Origin: JANNSW01 sp031431235
GTDB lineage: Bacteria; Pseudomonadota; Alphaproteobacteria; Rhizobiales; Hyphomicrobiaceae
Length of the DNA stretch: 14,935 nt
Direction: 5' to 3'
NCBI GenBank assembly: GCA_031431235.1
Contig: JANPDA010000067.1
Span: forward strand, 1 to 14,935
In this document: one piece after another, positions 7,312 to 14,354 of the stretch
Position numbering within the stretch: the stretch's first letter is position 1
How the letters are laid out: every line of letters begins with the position of its first letter
Made by a program: the position numbers and the translations under genes
Notes under the pieces: model-generated
Told to the model about the DNA's origin: nothing
What the model saw: the letters and a program-made list of their open reading frames with translations, nothing else
Databases searched by the model: none

Positions 7312-7779
7312 ATGACGCCGGAGCAGGAGCTGCGCGAGAAGCTGAGGAAGATCGAGGCACTGTTCTCAGGTGCCAAGACCGACGGCGAGCGGGCAGCCGC
7401 CGGTGCGGCGCTCGATCGCATCAAGGCCCGCCTCGCCGACACCGCCGGCAGAGAGGCCGCGATCGAGATGCGCTTCAAGCTGCCAGACCCCTGGGGCCGC
7501 AAGATGTTCATCGCGCTCTGCCGTCGCTATGGCCTCAAACCCTTCCGCTATCCGCGCATGCATCGCCAGACCGTGGTGCTGCGCGCCCCGCGCTCTTTCA
7601 TCGATGGCGTGCTGTGGCCCGAGTTCGTCGAGGTCGAGAGCGTGCTCAGGGCCTTTCTCGGCGACATCACCGAGAAGGTGATCAGCGAGGAGGTGTTCGG
7701 CGACACCGGCGAGGCCGACGAGGTGCCCGAGCCGATCGCGGGGCCGGTCGAGGGTGCGCCCGCAGCACGCCGAAGATGA
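7312..7779 (+). CDS. Conserved protein of unknown function
   Basis: A 155-residue soluble protein with no signal peptide or membrane segment. The ATG follows GGGAGGGG at 7302-7309. The N-terminus (EQELREKLRKIEALFSGAKTDGERAAAGAALDRIKARL, residues 4-41, given here in two overlapping parts: LREKLRKIEALFSGA and GERAAAGAALDRIKARL) is helical and recalls the DUF2786-type opening found in other conserved unknowns. The middle has MRFKLPDPWGRKMFIALCRRYGL and a basic YPRMHRQTVVLRAPRSF segment that could contact nucleic acid, although this is inference. Residues around 85-130 look helical and acidic. The last 20 or so residues (after EADEV) are Pro/Ala/Arg-rich and lie antisense to a Uma2 remnant, so this tail may be a recent addition. 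I recall similar proteins in other proteobacteria but know no function. Confidence 0.78.
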   Translation: MTPEQELREKLRKIEALFSGAKTDGERAAAGAALDRIKARLADTAGREAAIEMRFKLPDPWGRKMFIALCRRYGLKPFRYPRMHRQTVVLRAPRSFIDGVLWPEFVEVESVLRAFLGDITEKVISEEVFGDTGEADEVPEPIAGPVEGAPAARRR

Positions 7780-7852
7780 TCTCGCCGACCATGTTCGGCG
7801 GCAGCGCCTCGAGGTCGGCATAGGTGGCTGGACGTGCCTTCGGCAGTGACAT
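7737..7852 (-). pseudogene. N-terminal remnant of a Uma2-family (DUF820) putative nuclease
   Basis: Reading leftward from the ATG at 7852, about 38 codons resemble the start of Uma2/DUF820 proteins: MSLPKARPATYADLEALPP, then NMVGEIIFGVLRAHPRPAPR. In the family this opening leads into a PD-(D/E)XK restriction-like domain of about 150-200 residues. Here the similarity stops after PRPAPRSA, and the frame runs on as an Arg-rich stretch to a stop at 7682-7684. The catalytic part is therefore missing. The fragment overlaps the 3' end of the plus-strand gene ending at 7779. No transposase or repeat flanks it. I call it a deletion relic; family assignment is from memory of the opening pattern. Confidence 0.65.
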
Positions 7853-7970
7853 CGGATTGCGCAGTCCTTGCAATCCCGTGCACTATGCGCCGGCAACTCG
7901 GTCGTCGCAACCTGACGGTCAGCGCGCAGGACCGGGTGGGATGGTCGATCGCGCTTCGCCCACACCGCCA

Positions 7971-8831
7971 TCACTTCCACTTCTCAGTGCCGGGACGATA
8001 GTCGCTCGCACCCCAGTGCAGGATGGCGCCGACACGGTCGCCTGCGGGGGGCTCGGGGGCGATCAGGCCGTAGTGGCGGGCGAGGCGGGTGAGTGCGAGC
8101 TGCAGCACCACCTTGCCGGAGCGTTGCGGCCAGCCTTGGGTCTCCTCGGCCGTCTCGATGCCCTGCAAATGGCAGCAGACATCGATCAGGACGCCGGCGA
8201 GCTCGGGGCCGACGGCGGCAAGCGCCCGGCGCACCCGCTCCTTGGCGGCGATCACGTCGTCGCGCAGTGCGACGCCGAAGCCGGGTGCCGAGCGGCGATC
8301 GCCCGATGGCGAGGACGCCGCCGACCAGTTGGCCGTCGTGCGCGGCGTCATTTGTGCGAACCAGAAATCCGAGCGGAGCCGCTCACCTGCGGTGAATTGC
8401 TCATCTGAAATCATGGCGGCACCCGACTTGTCCTTGCGGCGGCGCAGCCAGGCGAGCGGGCTCTCGGCATCGTCGACCAGCAATTGCCGGCCGTCCGGGG
8501 ACGTAGCATCGGCCGGTCGCAGGGACCGCTCCTGGTGCTGGGTGCGGAAGGGGTCGCTGATGGCGAGCGCACGGCGCAACCACTTGGCGCCCGCCGCCGC
8601 CAATACGTAGCTGCCGCCATCGGGCCCGCGCGCGACGAGGCCTTCGCTCACCGCCTCGGCAAGTGCTGACGCCGGCAGCGGGCGACGCGAGCCGCGGGCT
8701 GATGCGTGCGTTCCCGAGATCGCCAGCCGGTCGCCGTCCTGGCGAGCACAGGCGCCCGGCCGGGAGAGGGATTTGAGTAGGGCGGCGAGGTGAGCCCGCG
8801 GCCCGGCCGCGACGGGTTGCTGGCTACTCAT
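7971..8831 (-). CDS. DUF6456 domain protein, probable regulator
   Basis: A 286-residue cytoplasmic protein. Residues 10-90 look like a winged-helix-type segment (LPASALAEAVSEGLVARG, then GSYVLAAAGAKWLRRAL). Residues 122-256 match the DUF6456 pattern: ESPLAWLRRRKDKSG, SDEQFTAGERLRSDFWFAQ, MTPRTTANWSA, RVRRALAAVGPELAGVLIDV with CCHLQGIE, and QRSGKVVLQLALTRLARHYG. I chose the ATG at 8831, which overlaps the upstream gene's stop (ATGAGTAG) and has GGAG about eight bases ahead; ATGs at 8837 and 8843 are alternatives. The overlap with the DnaA-like helix-turn-helix gene implies translational coupling and joint function. This gene pair is, to my knowledge, typical of Hyphomicrobiales, but its target is not known to me. 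No enzyme motif is visible. Confidence 0.87.
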   Translation of the reverse strand: MSSQQPVAAGPRAHLAALLKSLSRPGACARQDGDRLAISGTHASARGSRRPLPASALAEAVSEGLVARGPDGGSYVLAAAGAKWLRRALAISDPFRTQHQERSLRPADATSPDGRQLLVDDAESPLAWLRRRKDKSGAAMISDEQFTAGERLRSDFWFAQMTPRTTANWSAASSPSGDRRSAPGFGVALRDDVIAAKERVRRALAAVGPELAGVLIDVCCHLQGIETAEETQGWPQRSGKVVLQLALTRLARHYGLIAPEPPAGDRVGAILHWGASDYRPGTEKWK

Positions 8832-9228
8832 CGTCATCTCCATTGCGCTCTGCGCACCGTCCCAGGCCGCGCACGATACCTTCGAGCAGATCGAGCGTGC
8901 GGTCGAAGGCAGGATCATCGCGCCGGTCCTCGATCGACCGGCACGCATGGCGCACGGTGGTACGGTCGCGCCCGAATGCGGCGCCCACGGCAGTCATCGT
9001 CAGTCCGAGCCCGACATGGGTGATGTACATGGCGACCTGGCGCGCGAAAGCGATCGGCGCGCGGCCACGGGTCGGTCGCCGGAGGTCACCAGCATCGATC
9101 AGAAAGGCGCCGGCCACGGTGCGATCGATGACGGGTCGGATGACGAAAGCCCGATCGCCCAGATTAGCGCCTATGCTTGAAGTTGCGGCGACCGTCTCCG
9201 GCAGGTGGATGCTTGATTGCGAAATCAT
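8824..9228 (-). CDS. Standalone DnaA-domain-IV-like helix-turn-helix protein
   Basis: A 134-residue protein whose residues 58-118 resemble only the DNA-binding domain IV of the replication initiator DnaA: IAFARQVAMYITHVGLG, then MTAVGAAFGRDRTTVRHACRSIED, the latter echoing the DnaA signature (GRDHTTVxHA). The ATPase and oligomerisation domains of DnaA are absent. The first 57 residues match nothing I recognise, and the C-terminus is acidic (GDDDE). The ATG at 9228 has AGAGG ahead of it. The stop overlaps the DUF6456 start. Such a protein could bind DnaA-box-like DNA as a transcription factor or modulate initiation. It is divergent from the polysaccharide genes, sharing a 267-bp intergenic region with them, so local control of those genes is possible but unproven. 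Confidence 0.88.
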   Translation of the reverse strand: MISQSSIHLPETVAATSSIGANLGDRAFVIRPVIDRTVAGAFLIDAGDLRRPTRGRAPIAFARQVAMYITHVGLGLTMTAVGAAFGRDRTTVRHACRSIEDRRDDPAFDRTLDLLEGIVRGLGRCAERNGDDDE

Positions 9229-9495
9229 GTTATGCCTCTGGTGTTTGAGGTACTATTGATTGTTGACGAAGCAATCGACGTACCAGACGGCCGGTTGTTT
9301 GTGCGCCTTCGACTTGATACTAGGATATCTCCTGTAGTGGGCGGCGGGGATAAGTCCCAAACCTGCCGCGCTGATGGCAAGACGGACCCAGACGATCCCG
9401 GCTTGGAGCAGAAAGAACACGACCCGCGTTAACCATGGTGGGGCGCTGCCGCCGTTTGGTCCTGATTTTGCTTGATACGAGCAGCTCCTCTGGCC
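9229..9495. promoter_or_regulatory. Divergent intergenic region between the HTH gene and the glycosyltransferase fusion
   Basis: This 267-bp region holds no gene I can support. The left 100 bases are more AT-rich than the surroundings and carry a dyad (9249-9284). Two copies of CTTGATAC occur, at 9313-9320 and 9471-9478, and AGGATATCTCCT near 9322-9333 is a small imperfect palindrome. No convincing -35/-10 pair with proper spacing was found on either strand. By position it should contain promoters for both directions. Confidence 0.45.
9249..9284. repeat. Imperfect inverted repeat, candidate operator or hairpin
   Basis: GGTAC (9249-9253) pairs with GTACC (9280-9284), and TTGATTG (9256-9262) with CAATCGA (9272-9278) allowing one mismatch or G-U pair. 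The nine-base centre is TTGACGAAG. The 36-bp dyad sits about 21 bases ahead of the minus-strand HTH start, placed to control that gene, perhaps by autoregulation. It could also form an RNA hairpin in the HTH leader. Confidence 0.4.
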
Positions 9496-12400
9496 ATGGC
9501 TACCCGCATGTCACTCGTTTCATCAGAGTCCGTCACGTTTCTCGGCGCGCCTTTCGATATGGTCGAGCCCGCCGACGTCATCGAGACGATCCGGGCCCGC
9601 CGCAAGGGGCAACCGTTCCGCTACATCGTGACCCCCAACGTCGATCACGTGGTTCGACTGAGCCGGCAGCCGGAGCTGCGTGCAGCCTATGAAGGCGCAT
9701 GGCTCAGCCTCTGCGACAGCCATCCGGTACGGTTTCTCGGGCGCCTGCTCGGCCATCGCCTGCCGCATTTTACCGGCGCCGATCTTACGCTCAGGATGTT
9801 CGGGGAAGTGCTGGAAGCGGGCGACGAGATCGCCGTGCTCGGCGCCAACGAGGGGATCATCGAGGACATCAGGCAGCGCTTCCCGCAGCTGACGATCACA
9901 GCGCATGTGCCGCCGATGGGGTTTGCCAAGGATGAGCAGGCCTTCGGCGAGGCGGTCGCGTTCGGGGCGACGAGCAAGGCGCGGTTCCTGTTCCTGGCGG
10001 TCGGCGCGCCGCAATCCGAGCTGGTCGCCCAGGAGATAGCGGCGACGCCGGGAGCAACCGGTACCGCGCTCTGCATCGGCGCTTCGCTCGAGTTCCTCAC
10101 CGAGCAGAAGCGGCGCGCGCCCCAGTTCATGCGCGATACCGGGACCGAGTGGATTTTCCGGTTCGCGAGCGAGCCGCAGCGGCTATGGCGGCGCTATGTA
10201 CTGGGCGTCACTCCGCTCGCCATGCTGTTCCTCGGCGAGGTGTTCCGGCGCGGGCCCGATACCAAGGTCGCAGCGCGATCTACCGAGGTCCTGACGCCGG
10301 CCGTCGCAGTGGCCCAGCCGCCGCTCGTGCTGCACATCACGGGCGACTATCCCGACCCGGTTCGAGCGCCGACGACGCAAGCCATCAAGCGCCTGATCGA
10401 CGACAGCAAGGGCGCGCGCCACCTCGTGTTCTCGCTCGACAGGACGGTCAATCCCTTCGCCACCTATCTGAAAGAGTGCCCGGCTCCCGACAACCAGAAG
10501 CTCTTTGCCTATGGTCATTTCGGCCTGCCACTCGGCATCGGTCACTTTGCGTCATTCTGGTTGGTCGCGCGCCGGATCGAGGCGGTGCTCGCCAAGCAAG
10601 GGCTGAGGCCAGACGCCGTGCATGCGCACCGGCTGACGTTCGACGGCATCGCCGGCTGGCTGATCGCGCGTCGGCGCGGGATCCCACTGCTGCTCTCGGT
10701 GCGTGGCGAGGTCGAAAGCAAGGTCTTCCGCTTCAAGCCGCTCTATCGGCCGCTGCTGCGCCGCATCGCGGCGGATGCAGCGCGCATCTACTATGTCTCG
10801 GCTTGGTATCAGAGCACGCTCGAGCGAATGACCGGGGCCGATCCCAAAAAATCGCGGGCACTGCCCAACGCGGTGCATAATACCCGCGTGCGGATCGTCC
10901 CGCGCGCGCCGGAGCCGGCGTTCGTTGCGATCGCCAACCTCGACATCACTCGCAAGAAAGGCATCAACCGCTTGATCGAGGCGTTCGGCGAGGTTGCCGC
11001 CGAGCTGCCGGGCGTCCGGCTCGACATCATTGGGACCGGCAAGCCCGCCGCGGTCGCGATGGTTGAGGGGCTGGTCAGCGCGGCGGGGCTGGGCGAACGC
11101 GTTCGCCTGCTCGGGGCACTGCCGAACGCTGTGCTGCTGGAGCGGCTGCCGAGCTATCTCGCGCTCGCACTGCCGAGCCGCAACGAGACCTTCGGCATGG
11201 TCTATACCGAAGCGCTGTTCGCAGGGGTGCCGATCCTCTATTCGCGCCAGACCGGGATCGACGGCTATCTGGACGGGCTCGATGTCGGCGTCGGCGTCGA
11301 TCCCAACGATATCGCCGAGATCGGCCGCGGCTTGGTGGCGCTCGCCCGGGACAATGGCCGCTATCGCACAGCAATCGCGGAAGCAGGCAGCGAGTTGCAC
11401 CGCCGCTTCGATCCGGAGCGCCAGATCGCCCTCTATCAATCCGAAATCGAAGCTGCCGTCGTGGCGAAGTCGAACCCGGGCCAGTGGAGCGTGAGCGTGC
11501 ACGCCGACTGGCGCCCGCTCGAAGCGGAATGGCGCGCACTCGAGGCGGACGGCGCGCTCACGGCCTTTCAACGCTACGATTGGTCGGCTGCCTGGTACGC
11601 CGTCACCGGCCGCCATGGGCGGGCCGAGCCGCTGATCGTGGTCATCCGTCCGGCTCTGGGAGAACCGCCCGCGATGATCCTGCCGCTCGCGCGCTACATG
11701 GCACACGGCGTCAGAACGATCGGCTTTGCCGACATGCGCGTTTCGGACTATGCGGCACCAGTGATGCGGCGCGGCCTCGACTTGCCCCCGGCCGAGGCAC
11801 GATTGCTCTGGCGGCGGGTGAAGGCGGCCTTGCCCGCAGCCGATCTTCTGCATTTCTCCAAGCTCGTCCCGGACGCAGGCGGACAGGCCAATCCGCTGCT
11901 CGATCTCGGCCATACCGTGCCGCACATCTTCATGTCACATGAGGTCAAGCTCGTCGCATCCTGGCGGGAGAGGCTGGAAGAGCTACTCGGGCGCAAGTTC
12001 GCGACCGAGCTGGAGCGCAAACGCCGCAAGATCGAGCGGATCGGCGAGATCCGGCTCGAGGTGGCTCACGGCGGCAGCGAGGCGGATGAGTTCTTTGCCG
12101 CCCTGCAGCGCCAGCATCACTCCCGCTTCAAATCCCTGAACCGCAACGACGTGCTGGACGATCCGGTCTGGTGCGAGCTCTATGGGAGCCTCATCGGCGG
12201 CGTCGACGCCCGGCCCTACGCCACCATGCTCGCGCTCTATGCGGGCGATCAGTTGCTCGCGACCACATACGGGGTGATCCATGATGCGCGCTATCTGATG
12301 CTGATCATGAGCTTCGAGAGCAAGCGGTGCGACAACGCCTCGCCCGGCCTGCAGGTGCTGAACGAGGCTATGGCGTGGGCCGCCGACGCGGGCCTCGAAG

Positions 12401-12597
12401 GCTTCGATCTGACGGTTGGCGACGAGCCCTACAAGCGCTCGTTCCGGGCCCAGAGCCGTCCAGTCTACGAATGGATGGAGCCGCTCAGCGCACGCGGCAT
12501 CGCGCCCTGGCTCACCTGGAAGACGAAGGTCTGGCTGCGCCGGCATCCGGGCTTGCGCTCCGGGTTGAAAAGGTTGATGGGACGAACAGCGGACTGA
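9496..12597 (+). CDS. Three-domain fusion: WecG/TagA glycosyltransferase, GT4 glycosyltransferase and CelD-type GNAT acyltransferase
   Basis: One uninterrupted frame of about 1,033 residues. Residues 12-260 are a WecG/TagA/CpsF (GT26) enzyme, which in known cases adds an amino sugar to lipid-PP-linked GlcNAc: TPNVDHVVRL (46-55), LCDSHPVRFLGRLLG with the likely catalytic Asp74, TGADLTLRMF, and the closing EWIFRFASEPQRLWRRY. Residues 275-645 are a GT-B fold GT4 transferase: VLHITGDYPDP, PDAVHAHRLTFDG, VAIANLDITRKKGINRLIEAF, LDIIGTG, and the EX7E motif with Glu564 and Glu572. Residues 665-1005 match CelD/BioF2-like GNAT proteins (Acetyltransf_6): AFQRYDWSAAWYAV, QHHSRFKSLNR, ASPGLQVLNEAMAWA, FDLTVGDEPYKRSF. 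No transmembrane helix is evident, so it is probably cytoplasmic at the inner face. The start is uncertain: TTG 9472 and ATG 9508 are in frame and none has a clear ribosome site. It likely builds and acylates a surface glycan repeat unit. Confidence 0.9.
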   Translation: MATRMSLVSSESVTFLGAPFDMVEPADVIETIRARRKGQPFRYIVTPNVDHVVRLSRQPELRAAYEGAWLSLCDSHPVRFLGRLLGHRLPHFTGADLTLRMFGEVLEAGDEIAVLGANEGIIEDIRQRFPQLTITAHVPPMGFAKDEQAFGEAVAFGATSKARFLFLAVGAPQSELVAQEIAATPGATGTALCIGASLEFLTEQKRRAPQFMRDTGTEWIFRFASEPQRLWRRYVLGVTPLAMLFLGEVFRRGPDTKVAARSTEVLTPAVAVAQPPLVLHITGDYPDPVRAPTTQAIKRLIDDSKGARHLVFSLDRTVNPFATYLKECPAPDNQKLFAYGHFGLPLGIGHFASFWLVARRIEAVLAKQGLRPDAVHAHRLTFDGIAGWLIARRRGIPLLLSVRGEVESKVFRFKPLYRPLLRRIAADAARIYYVSAWYQSTLERMTGADPKKSRALPNAVHNTRVRIVPRAPEPAFVAIANLDITRKKGINRLIEAFGEVAAELPGVRLDIIGTGKPAAVAMVEGLVSAAGLGERVRLLGALPNAVLLERLPSYLALALPSRNETFGMVYTEALFAGVPILYSRQTGIDGYLDGLDVGVGVDPNDIAEIGRGLVALARDNGRYRTAIAEAGSELHRRFDPERQIALYQSEIEAAVVAKSNPGQWSVSVHADWRPLEAEWRALEADGALTAFQRYDWSAAWYAVTGRHGRAEPLIVVIRPALGEPPAMILPLARYMAHGVRTIGFADMRVSDYAAPVMRRGLDLPPAEARLLWRRVKAALPAADLLHFSKLVPDAGGQANPLLDLGHTVPHIFMSHEVKLVASWRERLEELLGRKFATELERKRRKIERIGEIRLEVAHGGSEADEFFAALQRQHHSRFKSLNRNDVLDDPVWCELYGSLIGGVDARPYATMLALYAGDQLLATTYGVIHDARYLMLIMSFESKRCDNASPGLQVLNEAMAWAADAGLEGFDLTVGDEPYKRSFRAQSRPVYEWMEPLSARGIAPWLTWKTKVWLRRHPGLRSGLKRLMGRTAD

Positions 12598-12710
12598 TAC
12601 GGGCACGGATATTGCTTCTGATCGTCTGCGGCCGGCCTGGCTGTGGCGTCCCTGGATGTTGGGCGCGCATCGTGCGGGCGTGGCCTTGCCGGCTGGGTGA
12701 GGTAACGGAA

Positions 12711-14240
12711 ATGCTACAAACGACGGCGAGCGACGACCGGGCCATTCGGGACTTGCGGCGACGCAAGCTGGCACCGCGGCCGGCGAGACCCGCCGCCGTG
12801 GCAGCGGTCGCTCAGGCCTCCGATAGCGCGACGATCGGCGCGGAGCTGCTCGGGCTCATTGCCGGGCTGTGGCGCAGCCGCTGGCTGATCGCCCTGACCA
12901 CTGCGCTCGGACTGCTCGCGGGCATCGCCTTCCTGTTGATGCAGACGCCGCTCTATCAATCGGTCGCGCAAATCCTGATCGATCCGCGCGAAAAACGGAT
13001 CATCGATGGCGCCGTGGTGCCGCAAGGGTTCGGCAGCTCGGCGGTGGGAGCCGATACGCTGCTCGTGGACAGCCAGGTAGAAATCATCAGCTCGCGCTCG
13101 GTGCTGGAGCGCGCCGTCACCGAGCAGAAGCTGCTCGACGATCCGGAGTACTTCAAGCCGCGGTCCGGGGGGAAGCGCGCCGCGCTGAGGAACTGGTTCG
13201 GCGCATTCGTCCCGGGCTACGAGCCGGAGCAGCCGGTCGAGGCCGCCCCGATCGACGTCGTGATCGACCAATTGCGTGAGAAATACCTCTGGATCAACAG
13301 GTCCGGGAACACCTACATCGTCGATGTGGCGATCCTGTCGAAGGATGCCGCCAAGAGCACCCGTGTCGCGAACGCGGTGGCGGAAGCCTACCTCGCCGAC
13401 CTGAACAAGATCTCGAGCGATACGACCCACGATACCACCCGGTCGCTCGAAGCCAGGATCGACGAGCAGCGCGAGAAGGTGCGCCACGCCGAAAGCGCGG
13501 TCGAGACCTACAAGGCGCAAGCAGGCCTGGTCGGCTCGCCGGGGCTGCTCGTCGACGAGCAGCAATTGCGCGAGCTGAATGCCCGGCTGGTCATCACTCG
13601 CACCCAATCAGCCGCGGCACGGGCACGCTACGAGCAACTGAAGAGCGTTGCGGCCGACAGCATCGACGTCGGTGCGACCGCGGTTGCGCTGCTGTCGCCG
13701 GTGATTTCCAACCTCAGAACCCAGCACGGCGCGGTCGCCCAGCGCGAGAGCCAGCTCGCCGAGACGCTCGGCCGCAAGCATCCCGATCTCATCAATGTCC
13801 GCGCCGAGCTCGCCGGCATCGAGCAGCAGATCGGCGCCGAGCTCAGCCGGATCAAGGCGAGCGCGCGCAACGAGATGAAGCTCGCGGAAGCCAACCAGAA
13901 CGCGCTCGAGGGCGCCCTCGACACTCTCAAATCGCGCGCCGACGAGAACAACCAGGCCCAAGTCAAGTTGCGTGAGCTGGAGCGAGAGGCGCAGGCGGGA
14001 AGGGCCGTGTTCGAATCCTACCTGATCCGCGCCAAGCAAACGAGCGAGCAGGAGAAGCTCGAGAGTTCCAGCACGCGCATCCTTTCGCTGGCGACGGTGC
14101 CGCTGCGGCCCGTGTTTCCCCAGCCACCGGTCGTGCTGATCGCATCGCTGCTGGCCGGCCTGATGACGGGCCTCGCGATCGCCTGGGGCCGCATCGTCCT
14201 CGCCGGCTTTCGCCGGCAAGCCAATGCTGGCGCAGCATGA
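12711..14240 (+). CDS. Wzz/GumC-type polysaccharide co-polymerase (chain-length determinant), no kinase domain
   Basis: Inner-membrane protein with a large periplasmic part that sets polysaccharide chain length and helps export. It has 509 residues. The cytoplasmic N-terminus is basic; TM1 covers about 57-77. The Wzz domain follows (LYQSVAQILIDPREKR, then DSQVEIISSRSVLERAV). Long coiled-coil segments lie around 243-272, 286-312 and 340-455, with the LGRKHPDLINVRAEL signature at 353-367 typical of GumC/ExoP proteins. The Pro-rich stretch LRPVFPQPP precedes TM2 (about 473-493). The protein ends 16 residues later, so the C-terminal BY-kinase of ExoP/Wzc is absent. The ATG at 12711 has GAGGT at 12699-12703. 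The 113-bp gap from the upstream fusion has no obvious terminator, so co-transcription is likely. Confidence 0.93.
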   Translation: MLQTTASDDRAIRDLRRRKLAPRPARPAAVAAVAQASDSATIGAELLGLIAGLWRSRWLIALTTALGLLAGIAFLLMQTPLYQSVAQILIDPREKRIIDGAVVPQGFGSSAVGADTLLVDSQVEIISSRSVLERAVTEQKLLDDPEYFKPRSGGKRAALRNWFGAFVPGYEPEQPVEAAPIDVVIDQLREKYLWINRSGNTYIVDVAILSKDAAKSTRVANAVAEAYLADLNKISSDTTHDTTRSLEARIDEQREKVRHAESAVETYKAQAGLVGSPGLLVDEQQLRELNARLVITRTQSAAARARYEQLKSVAADSIDVGATAVALLSPVISNLRTQHGAVAQRESQLAETLGRKHPDLINVRAELAGIEQQIGAELSRIKASARNEMKLAEANQNALEGALDTLKSRADENNQAQVKLRELEREAQAGRAVFESYLIRAKQTSEQEKLESSSTRILSLATVPLRPVFPQPPVVLIASLLAGLMTGLAIAWGRIVLAGFRRQANAGAA

Positions 14241-14280
14241 GACCACGCGTCGTGTGGCCGCGAGGCGTTTCGACAGCATC

Positions 14281-14322
14281 CCCTGGCGGCCAGCTGGAAT
14301 GGCGCTATAGTCGTCGCCAGGG
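14281..14322 (+). repeat. Inverted repeat in the leader of the coiled-coil gene
   Basis: CCCTGGCG (14281-14288) is perfectly complementary to CGCCAGGG (14315-14322). A G-U and a C-G pair extend the stem to ten pairs around a 22-nt loop. It lies 40 bases after the co-polymerase stop and ends 32 bases before the next ATG. No T-run follows, so it is not a classical terminator. It may be an attenuator, a stabilising hairpin between two operon genes, or a regulator site. Confidence 0.4.
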
Positions 14323-14354
14323 TGCTTCGATTGGCGATCGGCAGGAGGCTTGGC

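Noticed and set aside
8824..9228. A truncated dnaA gene
   Set aside because: The protein has its own start, a ribosome site and a coupled partner gene. The DnaA-like part is only domain IV, consistent with a standalone regulator family rather than a broken initiator.
9217..9432. A 71-codon plus-strand frame in the divergent intergenic region
   Set aside because: It begins inside the HTH gene, has no ribosome site and matches no family I know. The region is better explained as regulatory.
10552..11925. A 457-codon minus-strand frame inside the glycosyltransferase fusion
   Set aside because: It is antisense to the GT4 and GNAT domains with intact motifs on the plus strand. The composition is typical of a shadow frame.
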